Positions 50,481 to 63,900 of a stretch of DNA of 64,000 nt are shown here, in pieces. The DNA comes from Callipepla californica brunnescens (taxonomy: Eukaryota; Chordata; Aves; Galliformes; Odontophoridae), in contig JALIRH010000050.1 in the NCBI GenBank assembly GCA_023055505.1, positions 434,001 to 498,000 of the forward strand, given 5' to 3'. The translations under genes were made by a program, and so were the position numbers. The first letter of the stretch is position 1; every line of letters starts with the position of its first letter. The notes beneath the pieces were generated by a model, which worked only from the letters and a program-made list of their open reading frames with translations, made no database searches and was not told the origin of the DNA.

Positions 50481-53400
50481 CAAAGAAAACAACCTAAAAA
50501 ACTGGTAAAGATTGCTAAGAGACAAATGTTCTTATTATGTCATTCAGAAAATTGCAATGCTTAAAAGAAAGAAGGAAAATAATTATCTCTCTATTAGCTT
50601 ATTATGTCTTATACTGTTTGTGTGCAATAAGCATAAATACAATTTTACAAAGTATAACGTGTTTTGGCAGGGAGAGAGGTAGAGAAAGGTAAGATTTACC
50701 AGCTTACATTTAGATCAATGTCACACAATTGGCACACCATAATCAGGTATGATTTATATGTGAAAACCTTTACAAAAAAAAACTCAAAACAACCCAACAA
50801 ACCCCACTCCCTGACATGGCTCAGGCTAATTTCTGCTTGATTCAGCAGTGCAAAGGTACAGATCCAGCAGCGTCTAATGCTTGCTGCTAATCTTCTGCAG
50901 GCAGGGCCGTAGTAGAATCACTTTAGTTATCACTGCCATTGTATATTTCAAAGATTTTAAGGAAAAAACTGGCACCCATTGTATTAAAGTGAAGTAATCT
51001 ACTTTCCCATACAATATGCACAGGTGGGTTTTAAGAGTGGTAATGTAACTAAATATTTCTTGCTCTTACAAGAACACAGCTGCACTTAAAAGCTAGGATT
51101 CATTTTTATCTATCACTTCCCCTAATATGAGACGACAAATAGCACTCTTCTATTTTCATTCAGTTAATCTTTCGAGCACGCTAACGACTGTGTGTTGTTT
51201 CTCTGTGGAAGCAGTACAATAAAAACATTCTCATGCAGCCAGGCCCAGATGAAAACCCTTTGCTTTAAACGGGGATATGCATTCTGCTGTCAAATTACTA
51301 TGAAGTGAACTTTATAATATGAAGGAATGGAAGCAAACATTCCCTATTTCTGCACCCAGCTTTCTTTATTTTTAAAAACTAATTAAGTGACTACCTTCTT
51401 CAGAACACTTCAAATTAGAACTAGCAGACCACTATTTCAATAAATTGCCCTTAACACTAACAAATTATCCTGGAATGAAGTACAGAAAAAGAATTGTGTA
51501 GCAAATGTAGAAAATGTTTATTAGTTTAACAGAATCTTAAATGGGCTAATGATGAATTGTAATAGTGTGTTTTGTAGTATGAATTACTTCACTACTGCTT
51601 GTGCTAGAGTTAAAGATAAACTTCATGAAATCTTCATTTGAATGCCCAGTTTGGTAAGCCAACTCCATACCAAAACAACACCCAAAAACTCTAATCAAAC
51701 AATGGTGCTGACTGGGATATTCTTTAAAATTGTGAGATGATTGATTACAGAATTAAGCATAAAGTCCCTTTTTAATGTTTTTAATTAAAATCCTGTAATA
51801 TTTCATAGAATCAAATAACCACTAATTCATGGTGGGTTTGCATTTCCTCACTACAAAAACACAAAATTTTTTTTCTAACACATATAAATTGTCACAGATG
51901 CATATTGAGGTAACCAGCTCAATTGTTCTTCCTTTCATGCTTGCAATTAATGTGATTTTTGAAGAACAAATGAATTGCTAAAAGGCCTCAGGATGCCTAA
52001 ACATCCTTCCCTTTGCGAATTTTATATGGATCTTTGATTTTCATTATCTGGCTATCACATATCATAAACATTTGATTGAACCTTATTCCCAGTATTGGGC
52101 TTCTACGTAACAGACACACACACTCTGAATAGGCATCTTTGGAAGTCAGAACACTGAGTTAGACAAGCAAATGACAATCAGGATCACCAAGCAAGACTAC
52201 TATATTAATAAACTGCTAAAACAAACAAATAAAAAAACCATAAGCACGAGATCTTTACCAAACAGAAAATACAAGAAACTATGTGCAAAGTTTGTCGGGC
52301 TGAAATTCAACTTCATGAGATACATCTAGATAGCCCATAGAATTAGATTACTTATATTTGTCACGTTCGTATTTTTAAAGTACCTATAAAATATTCATAC
52401 ACAGGGCAGATGATGAATTTGTTACATACACTTAAGTACAAACATTGGAAGGGAAGCAGAGAACTTGTTTGAATATAATTATAAGAAGTCATTAAAAGTA
52501 TGAGTAGAAGAAATTGGATGGACACAAACACTTTTTATAACAGTGGGCTAATTAAATAATAACATGTATTCCAAAGGAAGCTATAGGAAGCAGCCTAGTG
52601 CACGGCGAGGCAGCCAAGCAAACAGAAGACATGAAAGGCAGTTGCAAGGACTGGGGTCTATGAGACACTTCGGTACAGTAGTAAAACATCGGGACACATG
52701 CTTGGGATGAAGAAGGTAAAAGAAAAAGAATATTAATGCTGGTAGATGTTCAGTGGGATACTGAAGTGATTAAATCTGCATATATGCGAGGCTCTGAAAT
52801 TACTGCAGTAAGCTCTTATGGGGTACATGTGGGATAAACAGCTTCATGTAGATAATATGGAGCTGTCAGCAGGCTAGGCATGCACTGGAAGAAGCAGGAC
52901 TACTGCAAATTGGCACTGCTACCTGCAAACATACCACAGGAGAGGTTTAAGTGCTTGTCATAAAAGATCTGCAGACATGCTTTCTGAAAATACACACACC
53001 TAATGTATCTTGCATCTCACGACCATCTAGAAGTTTTCCAGAAGATGTTATTTAAAAAAAAATAAATAAAAAAGCCAGTGAAACCTCTAATTGGTACCTA
53101 CTAAATATGGTTTAGTCTGAAGTATTTCTAAACCATGCGATTCACACCAGAATAAACTACGTGCAGACAGCTCACAAAAGGTTGTGCAGATTTTATGTTG
53201 GTCAGGGTTGGCTATGGACTCATAAAACTGTAGGAGCTGCAGGAATCAGCCAGCAGCAGCAATCCTTCCCTGGACAAACTCACCTAGGCACGATGCTATG
53301 GCACAACATCGGGTTTCAAAGAGATGGGGGCATAGAGCAGACAACTCCAAGCAGTGTAGGTACTGCAGAGTGCGGCTTGAGCTTGTCCAGTAAGCTCAGC

Positions 53401-55908
53401 CATCCTGCACAGTTCTACGTTAGGCAGAATAGGGCAACCTGCATTCAGAGCTGCAAAGCAATACCACAGCACTCTAAATAAAAAGCTTACTTAAATTCCA
53501 CTTCAAACTCAGCATTCATAGCAGTAAACTTTACCAGTCTGAAACAAATAAAAACCAGAATAACCTGAAAGATAAGAATTTCCCATCATTCTGATTTGCC
53601 CACCAGCAGCCTATTCTTCCCCTTACTTCCCTACACACACATCTATTTCAAAGCAATTTGGAGGGAATCCAAAGAGCTACCAGATGTCATTTGCTGTTCC
53701 CCAAAGAGAACCACAGATTATAACGTAATAACAGACTGTAGATCAGAATTAAAAACGATACATCATAAATCCCTTTTTAGGGTTCCATTCTGTAGTTTGA
53801 GTTTTTAAATATGATTTTGCAATTTTTTAATATCTGCTTGTATTTTCTCTTGCTCTCCACATCTGGTTTCTTTGGCTACCATTAACGCTGCCCAAATTGC
53901 AAAGAAATTACTCTTCCTCATATTGACCTTTGCAGTTCTGCTTGCTGGGAGCATATTTTAATTCAGATTTCCAGTTCTGGCATGAAGAATTGTGCAAGGC
54001 TGCCTGTATCCAATACCAGTGGAAGGTGCCAATAAGCACATAGGAGACGTGACATTAGACACAGCAGATCTAACACGAAGCAAAATGAAGATAACTAATC
54101 TCAATCCATCCCCAAAAGATAACTTTCATAAAGAGTAATGAGCATTTCCATCTGATCTATATGCAAGAGATCAGAGTAGGACAAATTTCTCTGTTCTGAG
54201 TGTAACGTCATAAAAACCTGAGAAGTGCAAGACTTATCCACAGACCTACCATCAACACAAAATATAGCATAGTAACACTACAGCTGAAAAAGTTCATCAA
54301 TTATCACATCTTTTTATCAGTGGAGAATTAGAAGATAAAAATCCTAAAAAAAATCTGATTCCTTTCTATTTGTTGTTTTTCCCAACTGACAACAGAGTTC
54401 ATTTGGAAAAAAAAAAAGTATAGGAAGTATACTCAAAAAAAATGCAGAAACAAACTGCAGTATTGGATGTTTTTTGTTTTTAACTGTGCTTCTGAAACAA
54501 ACATCTCTGAAAAGCACCCAGAATGATCATTTTTCTTCCCCTCTGAATTAAAGGAAATAAAAAATGTCCCTTGTCCCAAAAGGAGAATTTTTTATTTAAA
54601 GATTTCACAAGAGTTGTCATCTGAATTGTGACACACAGCTCCCCTGAAACTATACCACAGGTACTCAGCACCACTTTATCACTCCTGGTCTTATGCCGTC
54701 TCTCTGCTCACAGGACAGAAGCTATGCAATTTGCAAATGGCAGCAACGTTCTGCATTTTGCATACCAACTTTGGGAACACTGATGTGATAATAGCACACT
54801 TTCAATTTTCTAATGGTAGCGGGTGCAGTGAGTTCTTTGTAGGGTACAATCACACATGAAACAAAAGAAAACTGTGAATGTATGAAGATTAGTGAAGCCT
54901 CACATTTAACTTAAATGCCATGCAAATTTTTTAAAATGTTAATTATTGAAGACAATCACAATAGCTGTTCTGCCACCTGCAGAGTAAAATGCCAGCAAAT
55001 CAGACAAGTACTGAACTTTTTATAAGTACTCCAGAAATGCTTGGGCCTTTATGTTACAGCTTCCTTTTCCTCTTTCTTTGTATTAAAGAACATATTAAAG
55101 ACTTAGATTTTAATTTACCTGCTAAATGCAAAGCTGACTCAACAATGAAAAGTAAAGCACAAAAGTACTTGAAAATTACTGCCATAATCTGTTCCCTTTC
55201 TTCCAGCAGCTACAGCTACACAACTGTCTTTTCCCCTCCAGCCTAACTAAACTTGTAATTTCTAGATGCCAATACCAAAACTGCTTTAAGTACTTCTTAT
55301 GTATTCGATTAATTATGTCTCCACCAACTTCTGCATAAAAAAATTTGGCCATCATATTTCATATTTTCTACGGCAAGAAACCTGGTTTCATGCAAGTTCC
55401 TGATTAACTGTTGCTGTGAAACCTCACTAAAAGCTTCCACCTTCTATGCTAATACTTCATGATACTTTTCTAACTTGTTTCTGGGTATCAGCTTGTCTTT
55501 TTCTTGCAGAGAAGGGGGCAAGCATGAAACGGGTTCCTGAAAACAATTTCAGACAGTGATTTTTCTCATCACATACTTCCCTAGGGAAAAGATCTCCCTC
55601 CACCACAGATATTTCAAGCACGCTCATTTGGACTAGTTAAAAACAAACAGCATTAGTATTGAGAGATGTGTGTTATTTAGCTTGTCAATTCCTTCGAAAC
55701 ATACAACTTTCACTGAAAACCATTAACCAATTTGTCACTTCCAAACCATGAGGATGTGTTTCTCCTCAAGTGTTATATTTTAAAATTAGGAATAAAGTTT
55801 CAGAAATAATGGAATGCCTTCTTCGGATATGCACATTATTATATATTATTGGAAAACAGAAAGTCAGATATGGGGTTAAGACAGATGAGTAACAGAAATA
55901 TAAGGGGG
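50481..55908. other. Intronic stretch, few repeats
   Basis: No gene recognised. A 106-codon plus-strand frame at 53161-53481 with AATAAA at 53477-53482 shows no known domain. Short A runs occur near 50774, 53053 and 54410. Confidence 0.5.
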
Positions 55909-56447
55909 TATAGGGAGTTAACCTGGCAGGGTGCTCAGCACCACATAGCCACTTGCTCATTCTCCACTACCAGGTGGAAGGAGAATTGAAGCAGTAATGC
56001 TATGGGTTAAGATAAAGGCCGTTTAGTAGTACAGAAAAGGATGGGAAAATACTACTACTGACTAAAGAATATACAAAGCAAGTGATATACAACACCCACT
56101 GACCAGTGCCCAGTCAGCCTACAAGCAGCAGCAGCAGTCCCTGCTTCTGACCAGCTCCCCACCTATTATAGTTCCCCATGGCACTGCACGGTAGGGACGT
56201 CCCTCTAGCTAGTCCGAGACAGCTGTCATGGTTCTGTCCCCTCCCAGCTCCTTGTGCTCCCCCAGATCATCAATGGCAGGGCAGCACAAGGAGCTGAAAA
56301 GTCAGCAGTGCTGCTCTGTGCAGCAATGCTCAGCAAGAACTAAAACGTTGGTGTATTAGCAATGTTATGCCCATCGTAAATACACAACACAGCACCACAT
56401 GAGTTACTGGGAAGAAAGTTCTCTCTGTCCAAGCTGAAACCAAGACA
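55909..56447 (-). mobile_element. Avian ERVL-like solo LTR
   Basis: Read on the minus strand it opens TGTCTTGGTTTCAGCTTGG at 56447 and passes through 'aactttcttcccagtaactc', 'gctgtgttgtgtatttacg', 'ttgctgagcattgctgc' and 'gctgggaggggacag'. It ends near 55909 in a decayed 'ggttaactccctata' corresponding to the usual 'ggggttaaaccacgaca' end. The order of blocks fits the common bird ERVL-type LTR. About 539 bp and nearly full length. No internal viral genes lie on either side, so it is a solo LTR left by recombination. No clear 5-bp target duplication remains. Confidence 0.8.
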
Positions 56448-57813
56448 AAAGGATTCATGACAAGGTGACACACTATTTTTACAAAGTAATCTAGAACTGA
56501 TCTTCGCTATCCAAAAGTTCTGTAGTATGCTAGAAAAATCATGGCACAAATCCTTTCACTTTATGACAAATGCAATAATATTGTGACAGCAAAAGTCTGT
56601 GTCAGATAGCTAGAAAAAATAACCCATTAGCTCCTTCTGTCTGGTTCCTTTTTTCAGCCTTTTCATTCAAAAATGTTACTATGGCTGTTACTTGTCATGA
56701 CATAGTATTTATGAGGCATATGTCTTTTGTTAAGCACTGTTCTTTTTACCAATTTTTTTGACAGGTTTTATTTACTATCAGATAATATACTAGAACATTT
56801 TACTGACACTGGTCATGTCAGAACTATAAATTAAAGCATCGTTATAGGAAACTGAGTCTTAGTAACTTCGGTAACACCTGTTAGAGAATAGGAAACTTCT
56901 GCTATTTCATTAAGAAGAATTTCTGTGCTGCAGAACAGAACTGACAAGTCATGTCACAATAACCTCATCAAACTTATCCATCTGCACTAAAAAGAGTATC
57001 TCAAAACAATGAAGCATCACACTCAATTATTATTATGAAACAGTTTTGTATTTCATTGATCTTAATACCTCAACTTTATACTCAATTAACTTAACATGTA
57101 AATAAATATCTATTTACATTTAGACATAAAATAAGCAAAATTTATTTAATCTTTTCTGCTTTGTTTGATTGTCTACACTGGGAAACAGAGTAATAAAAAC
57201 CCAGGTGGAGCTGTGAACGTGCAGCTGTATGCAATTATCTCATGCCATCTGAAAATACTGCTCTACCAGGATGAGCTAGCTTGAGTGTATCTGCTCTGTT
57301 GTGTTATGCAAACCTAAACAAATGTTATTCAGACAGCTTCTCCTTTCTCAGAGAATGAATAGGACATGCTATTAACACATTAAACATCTGTTAGAAATTG
57401 CTACATCAAATCAGCATGCCAATAATTCATCAGTGGTGGTTTTTATCTAATTAACTTCACAGATACACAACTGATATAATATGAATATGAACAGTAGCAG
57501 TGAATGCACCCAAATTAATATGCAAGGTCTAATAAATATAGCATTGTCCATGTAGAAATCTGTGCAACCACAACATCACTGATGATCCAGCCCCTCACAC
57601 AGCCTAACTCTGGTACAGACTTACCCTTAGAAGCAGGAAAACAGTCAGTATTTTAGTTTTTTGATAAAGCTATTCTCACATTCTCCCTCTAGAACATATC
57701 CAAAAACAGGTAAGGTATTATTATTCCTTTTGTTTTATTACTGCAATATTTAGGGGGTGCAAGGAGGGCATGTCTATTTTTTTACGGTTGCTGTCATGTC
57801 AACGTGGTTTGGC

Positions 57814-57853
57814 TTTTTTTTTTTGTTTTGTTTTTTATGGGGGGAGGGAGGGG
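57814..57853 (+). repeat. T-rich then G-rich tract
   Basis: T11, G, T4, G, T6, then a GGGGGGAGGGAGGGG run able to form a G-quadruplex on the plus strand. Confidence 0.9.
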
Positions 57854-58780
57854 TGTCTATTTTTTTGAGTCAGGTGGATACAGTCAGGCCAGAATTCATT
57901 AGATAAAAGAACTAAAGGGATAATAAGTCTCTCTGCTATTCTAATGCAATTACTCTGATTTAGGAAGCAGCCTGAGCAGAAGGTTGAGTTGGCTCAAATT
58001 CAGTCTATTTTAGGAGGCTGTACAAAGCTGTAAACCAACTCAATCTCAAGACACTTATTCCTGCTTGGGAACTCAGTACTGCTCAAAAGCTTTTCCTAAC
58101 CTGGAAAATTGAACTCACTTCAGAGGTTTGCTCAATAAACTCATGCACTTACAAATATATATACAGCAAACAAACATCTGCCAAGCAGAAAATGACCTAT
58201 GAGATCCGTTTAAACACATTCAGAAAATATTTAATTTCAATTAACTCAGCCATCATGCAATTTTAAAGCAAAGCAACCAAGTCCCCACTCCAGCACTATA
58301 CCTTCTGCTAAATTCAAGGCAACAGCTGTGAAACAACTGAGCTGAGCTCTCCTTGCTGTTGATGGGGTCTCAAGGATGGCACTCACCCTTGGGAATGTAA
58401 TATTTATGGCTGTTGTTACCTCTGCATCTCTCACAGAAACTCACTTTGAAGGACAATTCAGGGGGATGGAATACCTTATGAGGCTTCACAGGACACTGTA
58501 CACTGCTGAGCTCCTTCAAACAGCCTTATTCAATCTACTTCCCCGTGTATTTAGCCCAAGAGCTCTGTGAAGCTCCAATGCAAGGCCTATTCTCAAACCT
58601 TACATTTTGTTAAGTGCTGTTTGAGCACTGGGAAATCTTTTTTCTGCTGTTCCTCAACTGGACGTCTGGAACTATAGAAATAAGAGCCCAAAGTGAGCCA
58701 TTTAGCCTAAAATTATGGAATTTTCCACTTTGCCATTATTAACCATCCTCCTGGCTTATTCAAATGAGAGCAATAAGCTC

Positions 58781-58838
58781 CTCCAGAGGGCAATTCAGAG
58801 CATTAAATTAGGTTATCACTAAGAATTGCTCTCTGGAG
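58781..58838 (+). repeat. 16-bp inverted repeat, 26-base loop
   Basis: CTCCAGAGGGCAATTC (58781-58796) faces GAATTGCTCTCTGGAG (58823-58838). Fifteen of 16 pairs are Watson-Crick; the other is G-T, which is a wobble pair in a plus-strand RNA but a C-A mismatch in a minus-strand RNA. The loop is AT-rich. Confidence 0.9.
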
Positions 58839-60409
58839 AAGCCCTGTTCTCTCATAGAGTTTGAAGACGTCCAAGGAAGATTATTCAGGTAATTTAATCT
58901 GCTAAATTAGATACTAAGTTGTGTCATATTGCTATCTTCTCATAATTTTGAGTATAGTGCAATGGCACTTCCGTATTTCGAGTGCAACTTCGTTGAGTTT
59001 CTTGTCTGCATTTAAACTGTTCTCCAAGGCAAATAAAATTTTACTTGTGCTACCTTTATGTGGATATCCTCTTAAACTTGATTATAATTAATATCTCTTA
59101 CAAGAGATCTGCGTTATTAGTGCTTTAAAAATGGCTCGTAGCTCCTAGCTGCAGAATAATCACATATATCATGTTTGATGACATACTCAATGATTTAAAT
59201 TCTGTTAGAATAAAAAAAAAAGAACTAAATAAATGGTCATATTTAATACTTATTCTACTGATTCACAGCAAGTGAGGATATGACAACTATGAATTAAAGA
59301 ATTCTCCCAAACGGAAAAAAAATAGAAGTTACATGCTTCTTAAAGCAAAAACTGGTTGCACTCGATCAAAATATATGAATGAGTAGCGTTGTATAATAAC
59401 CCTAATATTAATTACCTAATTTCAAAATGGGTAGAGGAAAGAGAGGACATGAGTGAACCACTCAGTGAGAGAATAAAACAGCTAAGTAGCAAAAAATGAG
59501 ATGCGCGGATTGACCCAATGTATTTCTTAGCCACTGCCCACAGGCATCCTGATAAACTACAGATCCATAGTTTATTTTATATATATATTTATCATAACGC
59601 TTCATAAAAGACAATGCAACTACAGGTTTATATTTCCCTTGTCCCAGATAAAGGAGAGAAACTGGCTACAAACTGAAGTCACTTTCTGAGGCCTTACTCC
59701 TGTAATGTCAAAATCACACAGGGAGCACAGGTGCAATTACCTCAGAAAATGAGACAGTCTCTTTTTCCTTGGCCATCTCTATCCTTGCTGCAGCTGTATC
59801 ATTATTTGTAAAATGGCATGTCACTTTTTCAATTTACGTCCTGATCTGGGCCATAAAAATATTTCAAAGCTAATCTAAGCATGCATATGATTTATTGCTC
59901 TACTGTAATGTAAGTCACATTAAATTAAGTAGCAATATAATTCATTACTTTCTCAAGACTAAATACTCTTTCATATATTATTCTATTGGAAATAATAGGA
60001 GTAACTGAATCCTTGACATAAACTTCACAAAGAACATGAATATAGGGATCCCTCATCTGCATTCCTTATCCTTATCAACCCACAGAGATAAAATGCAACC
60101 AGAAGCAAATAAAGACAAGTGGTGTGAAGACTTACACAAAGACCTACTTTTAAGACATTTACTTTGTCTCTTCTACTGTGTGTAATATCATATCACCATA
60201 TGAAGAGACCCGGCTACTTCTCACACTCTAAAAGATAAAAACTATAAGGAACATAGTTTCCTATCAATAAAACAATCAAATATAAAGCAATTACATGTAG
60301 ATCATCCTATATAATACCATAATTTTCTAATGTTATATATAAAACAAATATAATATTTTTAAGTATTTCACTGGCTTGCTATTTCTTCTTCAAGTTCATT
60401 TTGCAGTGT

Positions 60410-60963
60410 GGCCAGAAGGCTGAGGAAGGTGATTCTGCCTCTCTTTTCTGCTCTGGTGAGGCCTCACCTGGAACAATTCATCCAGATGTAGAGTCCTCAG
60501 TACAAGAGAGACACAGATCTGTCGAAGCATGTCCAGAGGGCCACAAAAAAATTATCCCAGGGTTGGAACACCTCCCTGTGAGTATAGGGTAAGAGAGCTT
60601 GGGCTGTGCAGCCTGGAGAAGGCTCCAGAGAGACCCAAGAGTGGTCTTTAAGTATCTAAAGGGGGGGCTCTCTTGCAGGGTCTGTGGTTACAGAACAAGG
60701 TGAAATAGTTTTAAACTATAAGAGAAGAGACTTAGATCAGACATAAGGAAGAAGATTTTTCCAACAAAAATGGTGAGGCACAGACACAAGTTGCCAAGAG
60801 AGGTCAATACCCACCCCATCCTTGGAGATACTCAAGGTCAGACTGGAGGAGGTTCTGAACAACACATCTGAGTTGAAGGGGTCCCTGTTCACTGCCAGAG
60901 AGTTGGACCAGATGACCCTTAAGGGTCCCTTCCAACTCAAATGATTCTATAATTCTATGATTT
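60410..60963 (+). mobile_element. CR1 LINE, 3' portion with intact tail
   Basis: From 'ctctggtgaggcctcacctgg' through 'gggctgtgcagcctggagaa', 'tctaaaggggg', 'tggaccagatgacccttaagg' and 'tcccttccaactcaaatg' to the tail ATTCTATAATTCTATGATT. ORF2 C-terminal remnants carry stops. Decayed but complete at the 3' end. Confidence 0.94.
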
Positions 60964-63900
60964 TATCAGTCAATTAGCAGTCCCGGAAAAAGTGTAATAC
61001 AACAAAAAAGAGAAGTTGTCTCACCTGCTTACCTCCTTCAAGTGCTTCATAATGCAGCATTTCTACTATTAGCATAGTCTTATGCCACTGTCAGAAATTT
61101 CTATGCTGCAAACAACACCACACAACATACCTGACTTCAAATCGTGTGTAGAAGAACTGGGAAGAAGGGTTCTTCCCATTTGCTTAAACAACTGTAGCAC
61201 CTCTATGTTTGTCTTGTTAAGTCTGAGAAACAAGGTCAAAAACTGATTTTGTGTATTTGTATGGTACTTCCTCCTGTGATTCATGCCCCGTGTAGAAGTT
61301 CTATAGCCTTCATGATGCTTACAGACCTTTATTCCCCTGTAAGAAGTTAAAAACCTGTCTCTGATTGTACTGCATTTGCAATTTAAATATCTCACACATT
61401 ACTAGCAGGACAGCACAAATGATTCTCTTGGACAGAGCCAAGAGCTCTCTTACACTAAACTGAGGAGCTGCCAAATAATAAAACGAGTTACATGAAACAG
61501 GTGGCAGCACCTCCACAAATCCAGTCCAAGTTCTCAGAGCCACTGAAGGGAAGCACTCACTGAAGGTGTCATGGGCTCACTGTCTAGTCTCAAAGGAGAG
61601 TGGAAGTAAGAGCTGTCATTTCAACATTCAGCCCCCTTAGTTACTGCTGCTTGCCCCACTGCCGCACATGATGTGCGACTGATAGGCTCATATTACAGGG
61701 CTGGGTACTTCACTGCATCCATCTTTGCCTCACATCCTTTCCCTTGTATGGTACACACTCCCATTAATAGGAAAACAATATTATGGACAAAAACTTGTGC
61801 AAATGCATACCCTGGTGTAATCAAAAATATAACTGCAGGAACTAACAGCTACTATTGTGGTAATCTACTGTGTAGTCCAGAATGAAAGCAGTGCCACATG
61901 CATGTAGAAGGCAGCAATCCCTGAATTTCAAAAACAGTACAAAAGAACAACTGAAAAAATGCCCAGCTTTAATGTAATAGTGATAAAGCCAGGTAATGTC
62001 ATAACCAGGGCTCTGTCAAAAAGAAAGAGGTGAAGTGAGCAAAGATAAGGTGAAATTACAATGTTTTCAAAAGTAAAGAACAGAAAACACACAAGACTTT
62101 ATTTGTATCAGAGATATACTATGGCTAGACAAAGATATAATATTACTAGATAAATGCGAAAATCATTTGAGACTTCATCAAAACACACTTGGGGAGTTAA
62201 TGCTGTAAGGGACAAATATAAACCACAGAAAATACTGAACAGTGCACCGTACTGAGTGTGTACAGAATTACACAGTTAACACTGTAGGCTAGAGATTACA
62301 CATACAGGGGCTGTACAGCAACAGTGGGGCACTTCTTTCTGAGGTACTGACAGAGCTAAAATAAAATACTGTAAACAGGATATTAATCTTTATAGCATGA
62401 AAAGTCAAAGCAAGGATGAAGAATAGAATAAAGGTAGCCTGTATTGCAAGAGCACTAAGTACAAAAAGAAAAAAGAAAAAAAAAAGATGCATACTGCATA
62501 AATAGATTTTAAAAAGGGAGTTAATACACAGTAAAGACAAAATACTATTGAAATGGTCTACTAACTTTTTATAAATACACACTAGGAATTAATAGGGAGA
62601 AAAAGAAAAAAAATACCACAAATAAAAGAGTATCTCTTTATAAATAGATATGGGGAGCTAATGAAAATAATGAAGAGGTGTATACAAAGTAGTTACTGTT
62701 AGAACATGAACAAGTGGGCTAGAAGAATAGAAGAATAATGTGCCCAGACAAATGCATTACTGAGGCTAATTGGAGTGTTTTGTTGAAGGAAAGGCAAGGG
62801 GGTCACCATCTTGGAAAGTGTTCACAAAATAGCAAGAGAGAGGCAGAGAAGTATAATGAATATGCTGTGGAAAATCATAAATAACTCTGAAGCTGCTGGA
62901 ACAGTCACTGAACCAGACTTTCCTTCAACTCCCATCATCCACAAATACACGTATTGAATTAGGAAGGCTGCAACAATTAAGAAAAAAGTGCTCTCTAAAG
63001 ATACATGAAGTTGTCAGTAATTTAGGAAAAAAACAATAGTTGGAAAAGAGGAAAGCATAATGTATTACACAGGCTCACTCCCAATTCTACTGAGCACAGT
63101 AATGTGACACACAGACAGGCCATGCATGTAGAGTACAACAATGTTAACCACGAAGCTTCACTGATGTGATAGAAAAACAGGTTCTACCAAGACATAAATG
63201 TAAATGCCCACGTCCACTCTTTTAATTGAATTATAGTAATATTAACAGCTAAATGTCCGTGTCTATTTAAAACAAATGAGGCATTGATTAGGATATCATC
63301 CATATACTGAGCATGGCTTTAATTTATTTTCTGATAACGGTCATCCTTTGACATGGAATTTCATGCTCACGGGTTAATCCAGGAGGGACATAACTAAAAA
63401 TGGTGCATAAATTTCTTTGAGGATCCTGTCTGTTTTTCTTTGCTTCATATGTCAGTTCAAGAATGAAGGAAATAATGTTCTGGAGCCACAGTCATTTCAA
63501 GTTAAGAATACCAAGTGAACACCCTTGGGGATGAGACTACATCTTCACATCTTTTGGCCTTGCAACTTTTTAAACAACACTGAGGTTCAAATATCATACA
63601 TATCATGTATCCTGTGAAACAATGCCTGATTTCACAGAAACAAGAAACTGAAGACCTACACACAGAATTTGCACTTTCTTGTTTATCAGTCAAGAACACT
63701 AAGCCTGTAAGAAGGAAAGACAAAAATAATAATTAAAAACCTGTAAAATGAGAACAATCTTCTTATATTTGTCAAGATAAACATGAAAATAGCAACAACA
63801 AACCAACACAGCCTGAAATATGACAAAAAAAAACCAAACTAAGAAAGCAAACTTCTAAAAACTCACTAATATCTGCTATGACTTTCAAAGCAGTGTTCAA

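Larger units (their letters stand above)
56448..60409. other. Intronic stretch, repeat-poor, with a hairpin
   Basis: No gene recognised. Contains the T/G-rich tract at 57814-57853 and the inverted repeat at 58781-58838. Otherwise unique-looking and possibly conserved. Confidence 0.5.

Noticed and set aside
61663..61677. CGCACA-TGA-TGTGCG palindrome
   Set aside because: Six-base arms are expected by chance in 64 kb.
62289..62582. 97-codon hydrophobic minus-strand frame resembling a membrane protein
   Set aside because: Its Phe/Leu-rich product follows from the purine-rich plus strand; there is no gene context.
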